Source: Cricetomys ansorgei (Eukaryota > Chordata > Mammalia > Rodentia > Nesomyidae). Taken from it: 64,000 nucleotides of DNA. The stretch spans positions 594,501 through 658,500 of the forward strand of contig JAMJFZ010000881.1 in assembly GCA_026225945.1 (NCBI GenBank), in the 5' to 3' direction. The notes under the pieces were generated by a model. It saw only the letters and a program-made list of their open reading frames with translations. It had not been told where the DNA came from and ran no database searches. Positions 39,001 through 44,745 of the stretch are shown piece by piece. Position 1 is the stretch's first letter. Every line of letters starts with the position of its first letter. A program made the translations under genes and the position numbers.

Positions 39001-42000
39001 GCACCAAGCATACTCATCCCTAGTAGCTTGTCTTTAATAGACCACTGCATTCTAAATCCTCAAAACAGTCTTTTGAGGTTAACCGGATCCTCTATCTGAA
39101 GGCACCTGTTCTTCATAGACACACTATCAGTATATTCTTGAAAACAAAGAACATGAAAGCAATTAAATAAGTTAAATAGGGAGCTACTTACCTAAAATGC
39201 TGATTCTGACAGATAAAAAACATGTCATTATAACTAATCAGGTTTTTTAAAAACAAATACCAAAGGTCTGCTCTAAGCGTTCTCAAGCTAAGAACCCCCA
39301 AGTCCATGGAGTAAGTTTTCATTGAATAAGGTAACTAACAGCTCACTTGTAATACCAGCAATAAGGAAGGTCAGGAGTTCAGGGTCACCTTCAACAACAT
39401 CACAAGCTGGAGGCCAGCCTGGGCTAAAAGAGACCCTGTTTCAAAAAAGTTAAAAAAAAAAAGAAACAAACAAACAAAAAAAAAACCTGCATTTTTTTTT
39501 TTTTTTAAAAGGCCAAAGTATGACCCCGTTTCTACCATTAACTCACAATGCTTTTTTGTGTTTGCAGTAAGTACAGTATTAGGAATGAAACCACTACAGG
39601 GCCTTACACACTTGGTAAGTATGCTGCCACTGAGTTAAACCTCTGACCCTGGTGATGAGACAGACTCTGCCGCACTGCCTGTGTAACACACTTACTAATT
39701 AACTGTCTTTGACATACATTTATTTAAGAGTTTCATTTCTAGTGATTACCTTTTGAATTGGAAAAGAAGCACTAAATATTAAAGCCCAGTGCTTAATCCT
39801 TATCTGATTCTGAAAGAACCTCAAGGTTTAACAAGAAGACCAGCCAGTTAGGCAAGTGATCTCAATCAGCCACTTAAGGAGTATCTACCTTTAAGGGAAA
39901 CAGTAACTTTTCAGAGAAAGTATTGCCTTGGGCCTTCTCTGTCAAACCTGAGAACATCTACCATGAGCAAGGATCTTATCAGAAAAGAAAACACTCTCTA
40001 TCCTCTTACTCAGTTACCAAGTAGAGTTCTCTATTTGGGGGACAAGCAAGCAAAAGTACAATGTGGGCTACAGCTAAGTACCCCAAATACTCAGACTCAT
40101 TTCCCCACACTGTAACCTAACTTGTCATGAACTGGTTATAAAGCTAGGACTCTAAAGTATCTTCTCAAACACTTAACGATTGATAAGGACCTTATATATA
40201 AGATATTCTTTTAAACAGATGGATGAATTAAAAAGACAAAGCAAGGGCTGCCAATTAAATCATTCCTGTTAGCTTAGAGGGAAGTTTTAACTAGAACAGG
40301 TAGAGTTAGAGCCTCCTAATTCTTAACAGAACACTATGGCAAATTCAGCATTTTCTTTTAATACACTTTTTGTTTGAGACAGGGTATGTAGATACGTATG
40401 TGTGCACCGTGGCGCCTGACTTTAATAACCTACTTAACTGGCATCAGGAAGTATGACTTACTCCTTTCTGGCAAAGTATTCATGGATACTATAGCAATGC
40501 TAAATTCCCAGTTTCAAAGGCAAAGAGCTAGAAATCTTTTCTAGCATGAAAGGTACTGTGCACAAGAGGACAAGGATCCACCAATAGCACTTTCAAAGTA
40601 TTTTAAATTTCCCCGACACTTGAAAGCACTAGACAACTATAACGGTGCTGTTTTTAAACAATCACTTGTTTTGTTTTTCAAAAGTCAATCCTCTCTGACA
40701 TTTGGATAAAACACATGGAGCAAAAGAAAGGACTTCCAACATGATCACATACTGTTTTCTTGAAATTACTTTGAACCAAGACACTAATTATGATAATCCC
40801 TTTCCACCTCAAGAGCAGTGGCAGAACACTTGTCTAACACGTGCAAGCCCTTGGTTTTGATCCCTAGCAATGTAAGCAGAAAACAAAACTAAGCAAAACC
40901 TAAAACTAAGTGTCATCTTCAAAGATCTGGGATAAAGCAAAAGATAAGGGGAGCAAAATACGCAAGTTCTTTCACCCAGTCACTGGAGGATGCATCAGCA
41001 TTAAGCACTGCCCCCACAGAGCAAAGACATCCGAATTCTAAAGGACTCCATGGGATGCCTAAGAAGCTATGACCCTGCACTGCTCTCATCTGCTGAGGGA
41101 CATGGATACCACCTTTTGAGAGCTGGAGCCACTGATTTCACTTTTAAAAGTAACAAGACAATGAAGTACTATTTCCCAAAATCAATAACCAGTCAAAACT
41201 TAAGAGAATATCCTGCAACAAAAACAACAAAAATCAAGGGGAAAACAACTACTGAAATACCATGTCCCGGAACAGACGGGGTGGCTCAGTGGCACAACAT
41301 GTGTCCCACAACTGCCAGGCTCTGGAGAAATCCACGTCTGTGTAAGCCGGAGCTGGCCGTGGTGACACAAGCTTAGTCCTACACTCTCAGAATGTTAGAA
41401 CAAGCTAATCACTTAGATCCACAGTTCAACACAAACCAGGGCCACACAGAAAGATATTCCCCATTTCAAAAGTAAGGACATGAGGTAAGATAGCATACTG
41501 TTTGATGTTTTAGTTATTTCTCTAAAATGTACTTCTTCCTTGTACCTGCAAATGAAATCTTTTTTTAAAACTATGTTAAATGGAAAGTATTTGCTGCTTG
41601 TTTTTGAAACAGGGTCCCCTACACGGCCCCGGCTGCCTTAGCCCTCTGTGGTGCGCCACATGCACCACTTCATTTTATTTCTAACTCAGTTTTCATTTAT
41701 GCAATTATTATGTTTTCTACTTCAAACTGAGCAAGTATATTAGACTCCTAACTTTATACAAATATTTATAAAATATTCAGGGAAAACTTCTTCCTTAAAT
41801 CCAGTATTAAAATACAACTTTAAAAGAACACAAGAAAAATCTTTTTTCCCCTTGTGCTACAAGGCCACAGTATTACCAGGTAACAGTCCTGAACAATCTA
41901 CTAAGCATGGCAAAAAAAAACATGCCTTATAGCCCTGACACAATATTTGATCAGGCATCGGTCACAACAAAAGCAGTAGAAACATTCCTCAAACCCGGTT

Positions 42001-44322
42001 ATTTTGTACAGCTAATATAACTCAACTTTTGACAGCAGCTCAAAGGCTGCTCTCAGGAATTAGTTTACATGTCTGTCATTGTTATCCATTAAAATAATTC
42101 TGATGAGCATTTATATTTCCTACCAGGATTGAGACAGTTACTTCTGGTTTGTGTTACTTTCTAAAATACTTTAAAGTGAACAAAAGTGAAAATTTTGGTT
42201 CAAAATTACTTGCAAAAGTACCTTTGCAATAAAGTTGAAAATAATCGTCATCATTAGCCAGGATTATGCCAACCGCTACCATCACCATCTAACAGCACTA
42301 TTTCTCTAAGCTGCAAAGATGACAGATCAAGCACATTCGTAAATCAAAAATTTTAATGGGCAATTAAATGTAAATAATTTCTAGTTTGCCAGATTTCCAG
42401 AACCTGGGTAATAGCTATGTGCTTATTATTTATTTTAGCCATATTTGAAAGGTAGACGTTACAAGTCTCTCCAAGTACAAGCCCATGTGTCTTGTGATGA
42501 CTCAGCATGGAAAGCCCTGCACCTGTGTTTCCAGACCTTTTCTGTGACACACCAATGGCTTCACTTGTGCTTTCTTACTTAGACATGTGGGTACCAGCAC
42601 TACCACAGACCAGCAACGAAGTTTAACAGCAAGCCTCTCAATGTTTTGGGTTTTTTTTTTTTTTTTGACTTAAAAAAATTTATGTTAGATCTAAACTCAC
42701 TGCTAAAGAGTTAACTTCATCTGTAATAAAACCATTAAGAACAGACATTTACAAATAAATACTGAAAGCCCAGGAAGTGATAAATAAAGCAGAACTCATG
42801 GTTACCATATTTACACATACTCTTTGTTGTGTTTCAGTGCCACATGATCTGATTCAAAGTAATAAACATCAGGGTCATCTTCTTCTTCTGCAGTGTGCTG
42901 ACTGGCACTCTCTTTGGCAGAAGGCAAATGTCCAGTGTTCATTCTGGCCTCTGAGGGTGGCTCGCTTAGTCCTTCACCTCCACAGTTTTGAGAGTCACAA
43001 CACAGAACCTTTTCATTCTGAGAAATCTCAATAGGGTTTGTGGGAGACTCACTCACATTATCACTAACAGTTGTATTTGTTTCATTGGGACTGAGATTAT
43101 TCTCCTCAAATTGTCCATTTTCTCTGTAAGGAGATGTGTTTTTAGTGGGACTAGCTCTGGTCGGGGCTGCCCTTCTCGGTGAAGTTCTCAGGGTATAACG
43201 ATGTTCTTGAGGTTCTGACAGAGACGGCATCTGAGCTGAAACACAGTCTAGCACGGAGGGCGGCTCTGGCTCTCCAGAGCCCCGCGTCCTCTCAGCGGCT
43301 GTGTCCAGAGTGTCACTGCTGCTCTCACCACACTGCCCTCTAGAGGCACTGCTATCTCCCACCACATCTACTTCCTCCTCAGAATCTCTTAAGGATGACT
43401 GAGCTTCAGAAACAGGACCTGAGGATGGCTCAGCAGTCAACTGATTACGATGTTCCACAGGCAGGCAGGCAGTTACTAGTTTGTGGTCCTCCAACTTGAC
43501 CTGCACGTCTGACTTTGTGCAAGGCACGATATGGTCTATACAACTGTCCTCTTTCCTACTACCAAAGAACATTGAAGGCTGGATTTCCGAATCCCCATTT
43601 CCAGCTACTGATTTTTCCTGCAACACATAGGAACCAGTGCTATTTTGTTTAGTGTTCCCGCCAGGCTGACAGTCATCACAGTTTGTAACAGCTGAATCAC
43701 TGTCATCAACACCATTGACAGTCAGATAGCCTGCGATCTCTTCTACTACTGCAGCATTAAGTGGCCCTTCCTCACTGACATTCACCTTTTTAACTTCCCT
43801 TTTCTCACAATCATCCAATACAAGACATCGACAAGCTCGTTTAGTCCCTTGGAACTCTGCATCATGGTCCACTACTGTCCTCCTCTGTTCTACTGACTCC
43901 TTGTCTGGTTTTACAGGCGAGTCTTCTTCTGAACTGTTTGTTGTTTCAGCTCTAAGACAGCGTTTAATGCTCTTTATGACTGGCGGTGCTGGCTCCGTCT
44001 GTCTTCTTTCACAACTCTCTAGGGCCTGCCTCTCTATGTCATCCTTTTCTGAAGAAGAAAGTCTTCTTTTCCTAGGGCTTACCCATGATTCTCGAGCACT
44101 CTGCTGTTTTATATCAGAAGTTCTTCCATTATTATTTCCTTTCTGAACTGGCACAGGTTCTGGTCTCTTCTTTGGTGATCTTGATCGTACTTGAGAATGA
44201 GAAGAGACTTCTTCTGGGTGAGCAATGCTACGGTTCCTTAAAGTTCTACCACAAAAAGATTCATCCAAGCCGTTTAACCCCACTGTTGATCTTGTAACAC
44301 GAGTAGATCGGGAAGCAGCCAT
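11732..44322 (-). CDS. Zzz3: ZZZ3, complete coding sequence in 11 exons
   Basis: Join on the - strand: 44322-42821, 24977-24839, 22457-22310, 22225-22110, 21389-21318, 20411-20310, 19715-19620, 17506-17354, 14325-14191, 12230-12130, 11876-11732. The total is 2709 nt: 902 residues plus TGA. Every intron has GT-AG ends and all phases agree. ZZZ3 is a nuclear subunit of the ATAC (Ada-two-A-containing) acetyltransferase complex with GCN5/PCAF; its ZZ finger is known to bind the histone H3 N-terminal tail. Layout: disordered basic/acidic region 1-500; coiled coil about 502-547; conserved basic segment 548-635; SANT/Myb-like domain about 652-703; linker 704-821; ZZ finger 822-866 with C822, C825, C837, C840, C849, C852, H862 and H866; conserved tail ending NYFPANR. 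Length is close to the roughly 900 residues of mammalian orthologues. The start is the ATG of [11 protein letters not shown], with A at -3 and G at +4. No frameshift or premature stop is seen. Confidence 0.95.
11877..12129 (-). other. Zzz3: Zzz3 intron 10 (between coding exons 10 and 11)
   Basis: A 253-nt intron with GTAAGT and CTTACAG ends. It splits codon 855 after its second base. No repeat or other feature is seen. Confidence 0.93.
12130..12230 (-). CDS. Zzz3: Zzz3 coding exon 10 (ZZ zinc finger, residues 822-854, two bases of 855)
   Basis: Acceptor GTTGCAG|TGTGAT at 12230, donor GACTG|GTAAGT at 12130; 101 nt. It encodes [19 protein letters not shown] followed by [14 protein letters not shown]. 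It holds six of the eight zinc-binding positions (C-x2-C, C-x2-C, C-x2-C). In the ZZ family these bind two zinc ions in a cross-brace. ZZZ3's finger is a reader of the H3 N-terminus. Confidence 0.96.
12732..13010 (+). mobile_element. ERVL-MaLR LTR (MT/ORR1-type)
   Basis: Begins TGTGGTGCTTTGAATGAGAA and carries CAGTTGGTAGAACTGTTTGG, GAAGGATTAGGAGGTGGAGG, TGGGCTTTGAGGTTTCAAA, CATGATGGTCATGGACTCAC and CCAATTTAAATGCCTTC, all landmarks of rodent MaLR LTRs. The last part of the LTR is missing or diverged. Confidence 0.75.
13770..13862 (-). repeat. Truncated B1
   Basis: Reverse-complement B1 remnant: AGAGTCTCACTACGTGGCCC, TGGCTGGCCTCAGACTCCGA and GCAGCCTCTAGCACC. Confidence 0.65.
14191..14325 (-). 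CDS. Zzz3: Zzz3 coding exon 9 (residues 777-821)
   Basis: Acceptor TTTAACAG|GATGAA at 14325, donor TTTAAG|GTAAGG at 14191; 135 nt, 45 codons. It encodes [20 protein letters not shown], a Lys/Gln-rich helix ([17 protein letters not shown]) and FVQHVGFK, which leads straight into the ZZ finger. Confidence 0.95.
14465..14630 (-). repeat. Rodent interspersed repeat fragment
   Basis: CTTCCCCAGCACTGGACTTG, CAGGTCCTCATGCTTGTGCA, CCAAGCACTTAGCACACTGA and CAATCTCTGCAGCCC match the common rodent repeat also seen at 34895-35222. The family name is uncertain (RSINE1/B4 or RMER1 type). Confidence 0.55.
16127..16482. mobile_element. Solo LTR-like element with 6-bp target-site duplication
   Basis: 356 nt bounded by TGTAGCAGG and CCTGCTACA, a perfect 9-bp terminal inverted repeat with TG...CA ends. 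It is flanked by CACTAC at 16121-16126 and again at 16483-16488. A 6-bp duplication and TG/CA ends fit a solo LTR of an ERV2/ERVK-like retrovirus. No internal viral genes remain. The transcription sense is not decided; an AATAAA is present on the + strand near 16184. A diverged relative is at 4411-4853. Confidence 0.75.
16831..16908 (+). repeat. ID SINE
   Basis: TATAGTTCAGCCTGCAGAGT and GCTTGCCTAGTGTACAAGGG match the tRNA-Ala/BC1-derived ID consensus. It is followed immediately by CT and CA microsatellites. Confidence 0.75.
16912..17010. repeat. CT then CA compound microsatellite
   Basis: GTCTCTCTCTGTCTCTGTCT runs into a long (CA)n with GC interruptions at the end. Confidence 0.9.
17354..17506 (-). 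CDS. Zzz3: Zzz3 coding exon 8 (residues 726-776)
   Basis: Acceptor CACATAG|TCTTCA at 17506, donor GCGTCG|GTAAGT at 17354; 153 nt, 51 codons. It encodes [20 protein letters not shown], a conserved [16 protein letters not shown] segment and AVEEAS. Acidic and low complexity, without a known fold. Confidence 0.95.
17660..17795 (-). repeat. MIR relic
   Basis: TCACTTAATCCGCACAACAC, then GTAGGACGCAGAAACACAGG and GGAGGTGGAGCTCTAAGG follow the reverse-complement MIR order (CATTTAATCCTCACAACA, GAGGAAACTGAGGC, AGGTTAAG). Confidence 0.5.
18139..18213 (+). repeat. ID SINE
   Basis: GGTTGTAGATGTAGTTCAGT, GGCTGAGCACTTGCCTAGCA and a CCCGGGTTTGAGCC B box; purine-rich tail. Confidence 0.85.
18393..18590 (+). 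repeat. B2 SINE
   Basis: ACTGGAGAGATGGTTCAGTT, CTGCTCTTGCAGAGGACTTA, GTTTGATTCCCAGAACCC and GGTGGCTCACAACC; it ends in A-rich sequence. Confidence 0.9.
18861..19103 (+). repeat. ID-B1 composite (B4-type SINE)
   Basis: An ID-like head (GACTTGCATGCTAAAGGCCC, AGGTTCAAACCCTAGCATCC) is followed by a B1-like half (CTGGCATGGCAGCACTCGTC, AGTGAGATTCTGTCTC) and an A tail, the layout of B4 elements. Confidence 0.65.
19620..19715 (-). CDS. Zzz3: Zzz3 coding exon 7 (residues 694-725)
   Basis: Acceptor CCATAG|GTTGCC at 19715, donor AGAAAG|GTGAGC at 19620; 96 nt, 32 codons. It encodes [20 protein letters not shown] then [12 protein letters not shown]. The first nine residues close the third SANT helix and the rest is a conserved linker. 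Confidence 0.95.
19716..20309 (-). other. Zzz3: Zzz3 intron 6
   Basis: 594 nt with a pure GT dinucleotide run at 20080-20119; otherwise unique sequence with nothing recognisable. Confidence 0.92.
20080..20119. repeat. GT microsatellite
   Basis: About twenty uninterrupted GT units, within Zzz3 intron 6. Confidence 0.95.
20310..20411 (-). CDS. Zzz3: Zzz3 coding exon 6 (residues 660-693, SANT core)
   Basis: Acceptor GATGCAG|AAAAAA at 20411, donor AAACAG|GTGACG at 20310; 102 nt, 34 codons. It encodes [20 protein letters not shown] followed by [14 protein letters not shown]: the middle SANT helix with its conserved Trp, then the GNRTAKQV recognition-helix start. The family is known for histone-tail or DNA contacts. 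Confidence 0.95.
20412..21317 (-). other. Zzz3: Zzz3 intron 5
   Basis: 906 nt inside the SANT-coding part of the gene. AT-rich unique sequence; I see no repeat or coding feature. Confidence 0.92.
21318..21389 (-). CDS. Zzz3: Zzz3 coding exon 5 (residues 636-659)
   Basis: Acceptor TATGCAG|ATGATA at 21389, donor GAGCAG|GTGACA at 21318; 72 nt, 24 codons, phase 0 at both ends. It encodes [20 protein letters not shown] then VDEQ. The QLWT segment carries the first conserved Trp of the SANT/Myb-like helix. Confidence 0.95.
21390..22109 (-). other. Zzz3: Zzz3 intron 4
   Basis: 720 nt containing one B1 in antisense to the window (21571-21714); nothing else recognised. Confidence 0.92.
21571..21714 (-). 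repeat. B1 SINE
   Basis: Reverse-complement B1: TTCAAGACACAATTGCTCTG, GTAGCCCTGGCTGTCCTGGA and CAGGCTGGCCTCGAACTCAG, with a T-rich tail at the left. Confidence 0.9.
22110..22225 (-). CDS. Zzz3: Zzz3 coding exon 4 (residues 597-635)
   Basis: Acceptor TTTTAG|TAGGCTTG at 22225, donor CCTCAG|GTAAGT at 22110; 116 nt. The G from exon 3 plus TA makes Val597, followed by [19 protein letters not shown] and [19 protein letters not shown]. It is a flexible proline- and serine-rich linker before the SANT domain. The intron separating it from exon 3 is only 84 nt. Confidence 0.95.
22226..22309 (-). other. Zzz3: Zzz3 intron 3, very short
   Basis: Only 84 nt, with GTAAGAG and TTTTTAG ends. It splits codon 597 after its first base. 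No insertions. Confidence 0.94.
22310..22457 (-). CDS. Zzz3: Zzz3 coding exon 3 (residues 548-596, first base of 597)
   Basis: Acceptor CCCCAG|GCTGAT at 22457, donor AAAG|GTAAGAG at 22310; 148 nt. It encodes [20 protein letters not shown], then a very basic stretch ([21 protein letters not shown]) that may serve as a nuclear localisation or nucleic-acid contact region (inference). Confidence 0.95.
23201..23368 (+). repeat. B2 SINE
   Basis: GGCCTGGAGAAATGGCTCAG, TGGTTAAGAGCACTGGCTGC and GTGTTCAATCCTCAGCAACC with an AAAC-rich tail. Confidence 0.92.
23500..23605 (-). repeat. Old B1-like relic
   Basis: GGATGGCCTTCAACTCCTGA, TCCTCCTAATTCGGGTAAGT and GCTGGGATTCTAATGTGCAC; strongly diverged. Confidence 0.5.
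23655..23868 (-). repeat. B3 (B2-related) SINE
   Basis: Reverse-complement B3: GACTGTGAGCCATCTGATGT, GGGCGCTAGGAGCTGAGCTC, AGGTCCTCTGAAAGAGCAGC and CTGAGCCATCTCTCCAGCCC. Confidence 0.9.
23872..23957 (-). repeat. Partial B1 abutting B3
   Basis: AGACCAGGCTGGCCTTAAGC, GAGATCCACCTGCCTCTGCC and TGTGCCACCACTGCCC; it lacks its A-tail half, so the B3 probably inserted next to or into it. Confidence 0.8.
24155..24235 (+). repeat. ID SINE
   Basis: GTGCAGTGAGGGCAGAACAC, TCGCTCACACAGGTCCTGGG and TCCATCCCCAATACC. Confidence 0.6.
24839..24977 (-). CDS. Zzz3: Zzz3 coding exon 2 (residues 501-547)
   Basis: Acceptor CTCTAG|TTATCAG at 24977, donor AAG|GTACAA at 24839. The 139 nt supply the last base of codon 501 and 46 codons. 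They encode [17 protein letters not shown], continuing to GFVEKLQKK, a heptad-rich segment predicted as coiled coil. It is essentially invariant among mammals as I recall them, which makes the assignment firm. Confidence 0.95.
25236..25256. repeat. Poly(A) run
   Basis: About 20 consecutive A with no recognisable element attached. Confidence 0.85.
26238..26292 (+). repeat. B1 fragment
   Basis: AGTTTGAGGCCAGTCTTGGA and GCTATCTCAAGACGG; only the right half survives. Confidence 0.45.
26859..27010 (+). repeat. B1 SINE
   Basis: GGCCGAGTACAGTGGTATGC, ATCTTTAATCCCAGCAATTA, CTAACCTGGTCTACACAGTG and an AAAAC-rich tail. Confidence 0.85.
27150..27462 (+). repeat. B1 interrupted by a URR1 element
   Basis: A left half (GATAGCTTACACCTAAGTCG, GAGGCAGCC) ends at 27217 and the right half (TATAGACTGAGACCCTGTTT with an ACAACAAAAA tail) resumes at 27420. 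The material between is a complete DNA transposon, so the B1 is older than that insertion. Confidence 0.6.
27218..27419 (+). mobile_element. URR1 hAT-Charlie non-autonomous DNA transposon
   Basis: Begins CAGTGGTTCTCAACCTTCCT and ends GGTTGAGAGCTGCTG, the inverted ends typical of URR1. The interior has CAGTTCCTCATGTGTGGTGA and CTTCATAACTGTAATTTTGC. Its duplication of host sequence is too eroded to call. Confidence 0.88.
28750..28815 (+). repeat. ID-like SINE
   Basis: ACCTGGTAACACAGCACTTG, CCCAGCAGCC and CCTTGAGTTCAATTTTAGCA; diverged. Confidence 0.5.
29311..29352. repeat. CCCAG pentanucleotide repeat
   Basis: Eight tandem CCAGC units. Confidence 0.95.
29810..30124 (-). mobile_element. Solo LTR-like element, inverted copy of 60338-60659
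   Basis: 315 nt with + strand ends TGTAGTAG and TACAACA. Flanks TGTTTG (29804-29809) and GGTTTG (30125-30130) are a 6-bp duplication with one change. In reverse complement it aligns with 60338-60659 along its whole length: CACTGTTGGATGAGGGGCTG, GGGGATGTTTGATTGC, CTGAGGAGTTCTGAA, ACACCTGAGCTCAGA and TGGTGCTGGCC. The sense is taken as -, by the AATAAA in the other copy. No viral coding sequence remains. Confidence 0.7.
31194..31416 (+). repeat. RSINE1/B4-type SINE inside L1
   Basis: GGAGCACACACCTGTAAACC, GGACCAACTCTCAAAGATGT, CCTCGGACCTCCACATGAAT and CTGTGGTATACACACACACA. Confidence 0.75.
31594..31702 (+). repeat. B1 inside L1
   Basis: CATGGTGACATACACTTATA, ATCCCAGAGCTCAGGCAC and CCAACCAGGGCTAAACAGCA; diverged. 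Confidence 0.65.
32441..32461. repeat. Poly(A) run within L1
   Basis: About 19 A interrupting the L1-derived sequence; the origin is not clear. Confidence 0.8.
33019..33093. repeat. Long TA microsatellite
   Basis: About 36 TA units with one ACACAC interruption near 33075; self-complementary and able to form cruciforms. Confidence 0.95.
33114..33350 (+). repeat. B2/B3 SINE
   Basis: AAGGCTGGAGAGACGGGTCA, TGCTGCTCTTGCACAGGACC, TGGGTTGGATTCCCAGCACC and CTCTGCTGGCTTCTGCAGGC, followed by an A-rich tail. Confidence 0.92.
33641..33680 (+). repeat. B1 3' end fragment
   Basis: TTGCAACAGAGAAACCCTGT then CTCAAAAAACAAAAC; only the tail end of a B1. Confidence 0.65.
34480..34890 (-). mobile_element. Antisense L1 3' fragment split by a B3
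   Basis: The outer parts read as reverse-complement old L1: GGCCAAATAATATTCCTCTG, TTTGGCTATTATAAACTGTG and CTGCTGTGAACATCTGTATC. The interior 34571-34750 is a B3, so the SINE landed in the L1. Confidence 0.7.
34571..34750 (-). repeat. B3 SINE
   Basis: CTGGAACTAGAGGTGTCACA, GTGCAGGGAGTCAAGTCTGG and GCTGAGCCATTTCTCCAGCA. Confidence 0.85.
34895..35222 (-). repeat. Long rodent interspersed repeat
   Basis: GGAGGCCAGAAGCTGACACA, GGGTGCCTTCCTTCAACACT, CCTCCAAGCATTGGGATTAC, TCATGGGATCCAGATTCTGG and CAACCATCTCCCAGTCCCC. A familiar rodent family whose name I cannot fix (RSINE1/B4 or RMER1 type). Confidence 0.6.
35333..35579 (-). mobile_element. URR1 hAT transposon with 8-bp target-site duplication
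   Basis: 247 nt with ends CAGTGGTTCTCAACTTGTGG and GGTTGAGAATCACTG. Flanks CCTTAGAA (35325-35332) and CCTTAGAG (35580-35587) are the 8-bp duplication of hAT elements with one later change. Confidence 0.93.
36025..36118 (-). repeat. B3/B2 fragment
   Basis: CAGGGTTGTGAGCCGCCCGA, TGTGGGTACTGGGAACCAAA and CTTTACTGCTCCAGCCC. Confidence 0.8.
36178..36220. repeat. TG-rich microsatellite
   Basis: Imperfect GTGTGTGTGTTCGCGTGTAT and GTGTGCGTGTGTGTATG. Confidence 0.8.
36225..36371 (-). repeat. B3 SINE
   Basis: GGAATGAGAATTACAGGTGT, GTGCCACCCAGTGTGGATGC and ATTTGGGTCCTCAGGAATAG, ending with CCCCAGCC. Confidence 0.7.
36434..36600 (+). repeat. B2 SINE
   Basis: AGGCTGGAGAGATGGCTCAG, TTGGTGCTCTTCCAGAGGAC and an AAATAAAC-rich tail; its middle is shortened. 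Confidence 0.85.
36610..36730 (+). repeat. Partial B2 in tandem with the previous one
   Basis: ACGGAGAAACAGCTGAGCAG, TTAAGAACACTCACTGCCCT and TGCAGAGGACGTGGATTCAG. Confidence 0.75.
37149..37492 (-). mobile_element. Rodent LTR-like repeat
   Basis: On the - strand it opens GTCAACTTGACACAAGCTAG-like (here + strand CTAGCTTGTGTCAAGTTGAC), contains CCAGCCCATTATAGGTGGTG, and ends in AATAAACCCTTTCC (+ strand GGAAAGGGTTTATT). A poly(A) signal near one end fits an LTR, but I cannot name the family. Confidence 0.6.
38634..38835 (+). repeat. B2 SINE
   Basis: GGGGCTGAAGATGGCTAAAT, GGTTAAGAACACCAGCTGCT and GTTCCCAGCACCCACATGGT with CATACATGCAGGCAAAACAC. Confidence 0.88.
39339..39487 (+). repeat. B1-like SINE
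   Basis: AGCTCACTTGTAATACCAGC, GGAGGCCAGCCTGGGCTAAA and AGAGACCCTGTTTCAAAAAA; diverged. Confidence 0.65.
39571..39650 (-). repeat. ID/B4 fragment
   Basis: GGAATGAAACCACTACAGGG, CCTTACACACTTGGTAAGTA and CTGCCACTGAGTTAAACC, the reverse of the ID A and B box region. Confidence 0.6.
40806..40875 (+). repeat. ID SINE
   Basis: GTGGCAGAACACTTGTCTAA, CACGTGCAAGCCCTTGGTTT and TGATCCCTAGC. Confidence 0.65.
41270..41475 (+). repeat. B4-type composite SINE
   Basis: An ID-like head (GGGGTGGCTCAGTGGCACAA) is followed by a B1-like part (CTGGCCGTGGTGACACAAGC, CCAGGGCCACACAGAAAGAT). Confidence 0.5.
41601..41668 (-). repeat. B1 fragment
   Basis: TTTGAAACAGGGTCCCCTAC and GTGGTGCGCCACATGCACCA; the interior is deleted. 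Confidence 0.5.
42647..42666. repeat. Poly(T) run
   Basis: A run of T downstream of the Zzz3 exon donor on the - strand (A-rich there). No attached element recognised. Confidence 0.7.
42821..44322 (-). CDS. Zzz3: Zzz3 coding exon 1 (residues 1-500 and two bases of 501)
   Basis: The start ATG is at 44322-44320. The exon itself begins at 44373 after a TTTTTGAAG acceptor. It encodes a long low-complexity region: a basic N-terminus ([18 protein letters not shown]), an SPKKRPEP motif, an SPRKRR motif near residue 80, Ser/Glu-rich stretches, a [18 protein letters not shown] segment and an acidic [14 protein letters not shown] end. It has no globular fold, consistent with a regulatory or phosphorylated tail. 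The donor is GA|GTATGT at 42821/42820, giving NK-D-YQR with the next exon. The genomic frame read through the donor hits a stop two codons later, so retention would truncate the protein. As recalled, the human protein has one more Asp in the acidic run. Confidence 0.95.
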
Positions 44323-44373
44323 ACTATGGCAAGTCCCTACCATACGGTCATCATGATCCACTCATTGGGAAAC
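44323..44373 (-). other. Zzz3: Zzz3 5'UTR part of the first coding exon
   Basis: The exon opens at 44373 after the acceptor TTTTTGAAG. These 51 nt contain ATG triplets in other frames and an in-frame ATG at 44343-44341. That one would add seven residues (MVGTCHS) before the MAAS start. It has C at -3, a weaker context than the 44322 ATG (A at -3, G at +4), so 44322 is preferred. Confidence 0.75.
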
Positions 44374-44517
44374 CTTCAAAAACGTAAACAAAATAATGAG
44401 AAAAAGGTAATAGTTAATATATCTAAAACAAAAGTATAAAGCTATAATTTTTTATCCAAGTATAGCCATTATTAATAAATAATGGGACAATGGTTATTAT
44501 ATTAAAAGTTCCAATAA

Positions 44518-44745
44518 TGACATTAATAATAGCTAACAATTAAATACCACTTAATATGTTCTAGGACTCCATGTTTAATGTTTAACATACCTTCACTCCC
44601 TGATGTTTTACAACTTAGACAGGTATAGCGAATTTACAATTGTGGCTAGTTTACAATTGAGGAGACGAACACAGCCTCAACAATCTATTGACGATCATAA
44701 AGCCAGCTCATAGATAACTCTACAGACCATGTTCACTGTCCCTCT
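44518..44745 (-). repeat. MIR (ancient SINE)
   Basis: AATAATAGCTAACAATTAAA, CCACTTAATATGTTCTAGGA and TTTACAATTGAGGAGACGAA follow the whole reverse-complement MIR order (AATAGCTAACATTTATTGAG, TATGTGCCAGGCAC, TTTACAGATGAGGAAACTGA). Confidence 0.7.

Larger units (their letters stand above)
24978..42820 (-). other. Zzz3: Zzz3 intron 1 of the coding region (17.8 kb)
   Basis: The largest intron inside the coding sequence. It holds many SINEs, two URR1 DNA transposons (27218-27419, 35333-35579), an LTR (29810-30124), a degenerate L1 in + orientation (about 30580-32845), an antisense L1 end (34480-34890), a long TA run (33019-33093) and an LTR-like repeat (37149-37492). The stretches 24978-26200, 27600-28700, 37500-38600, 39650-40800 and 41680-42820 show only AT-rich unique sequence to me. 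Confidence 0.92.

Noticed and set aside
42811..42820. Treating the 1.5-kb exon as a stand-alone gene ending at 42811
   Set aside because: The donor GTATGT at 42820 and perfect joining to exon 24839-24977 (NKDYQRLLQ) show that it is the first coding exon of the multi-exon gene.
44323..44361. Extending the ZZZ3 reading frame to 44361
   Set aside because: The codon at 44361-44359 is GTG, not ATG; only the ATG at 44343 is a possible alternative upstream start in that frame.
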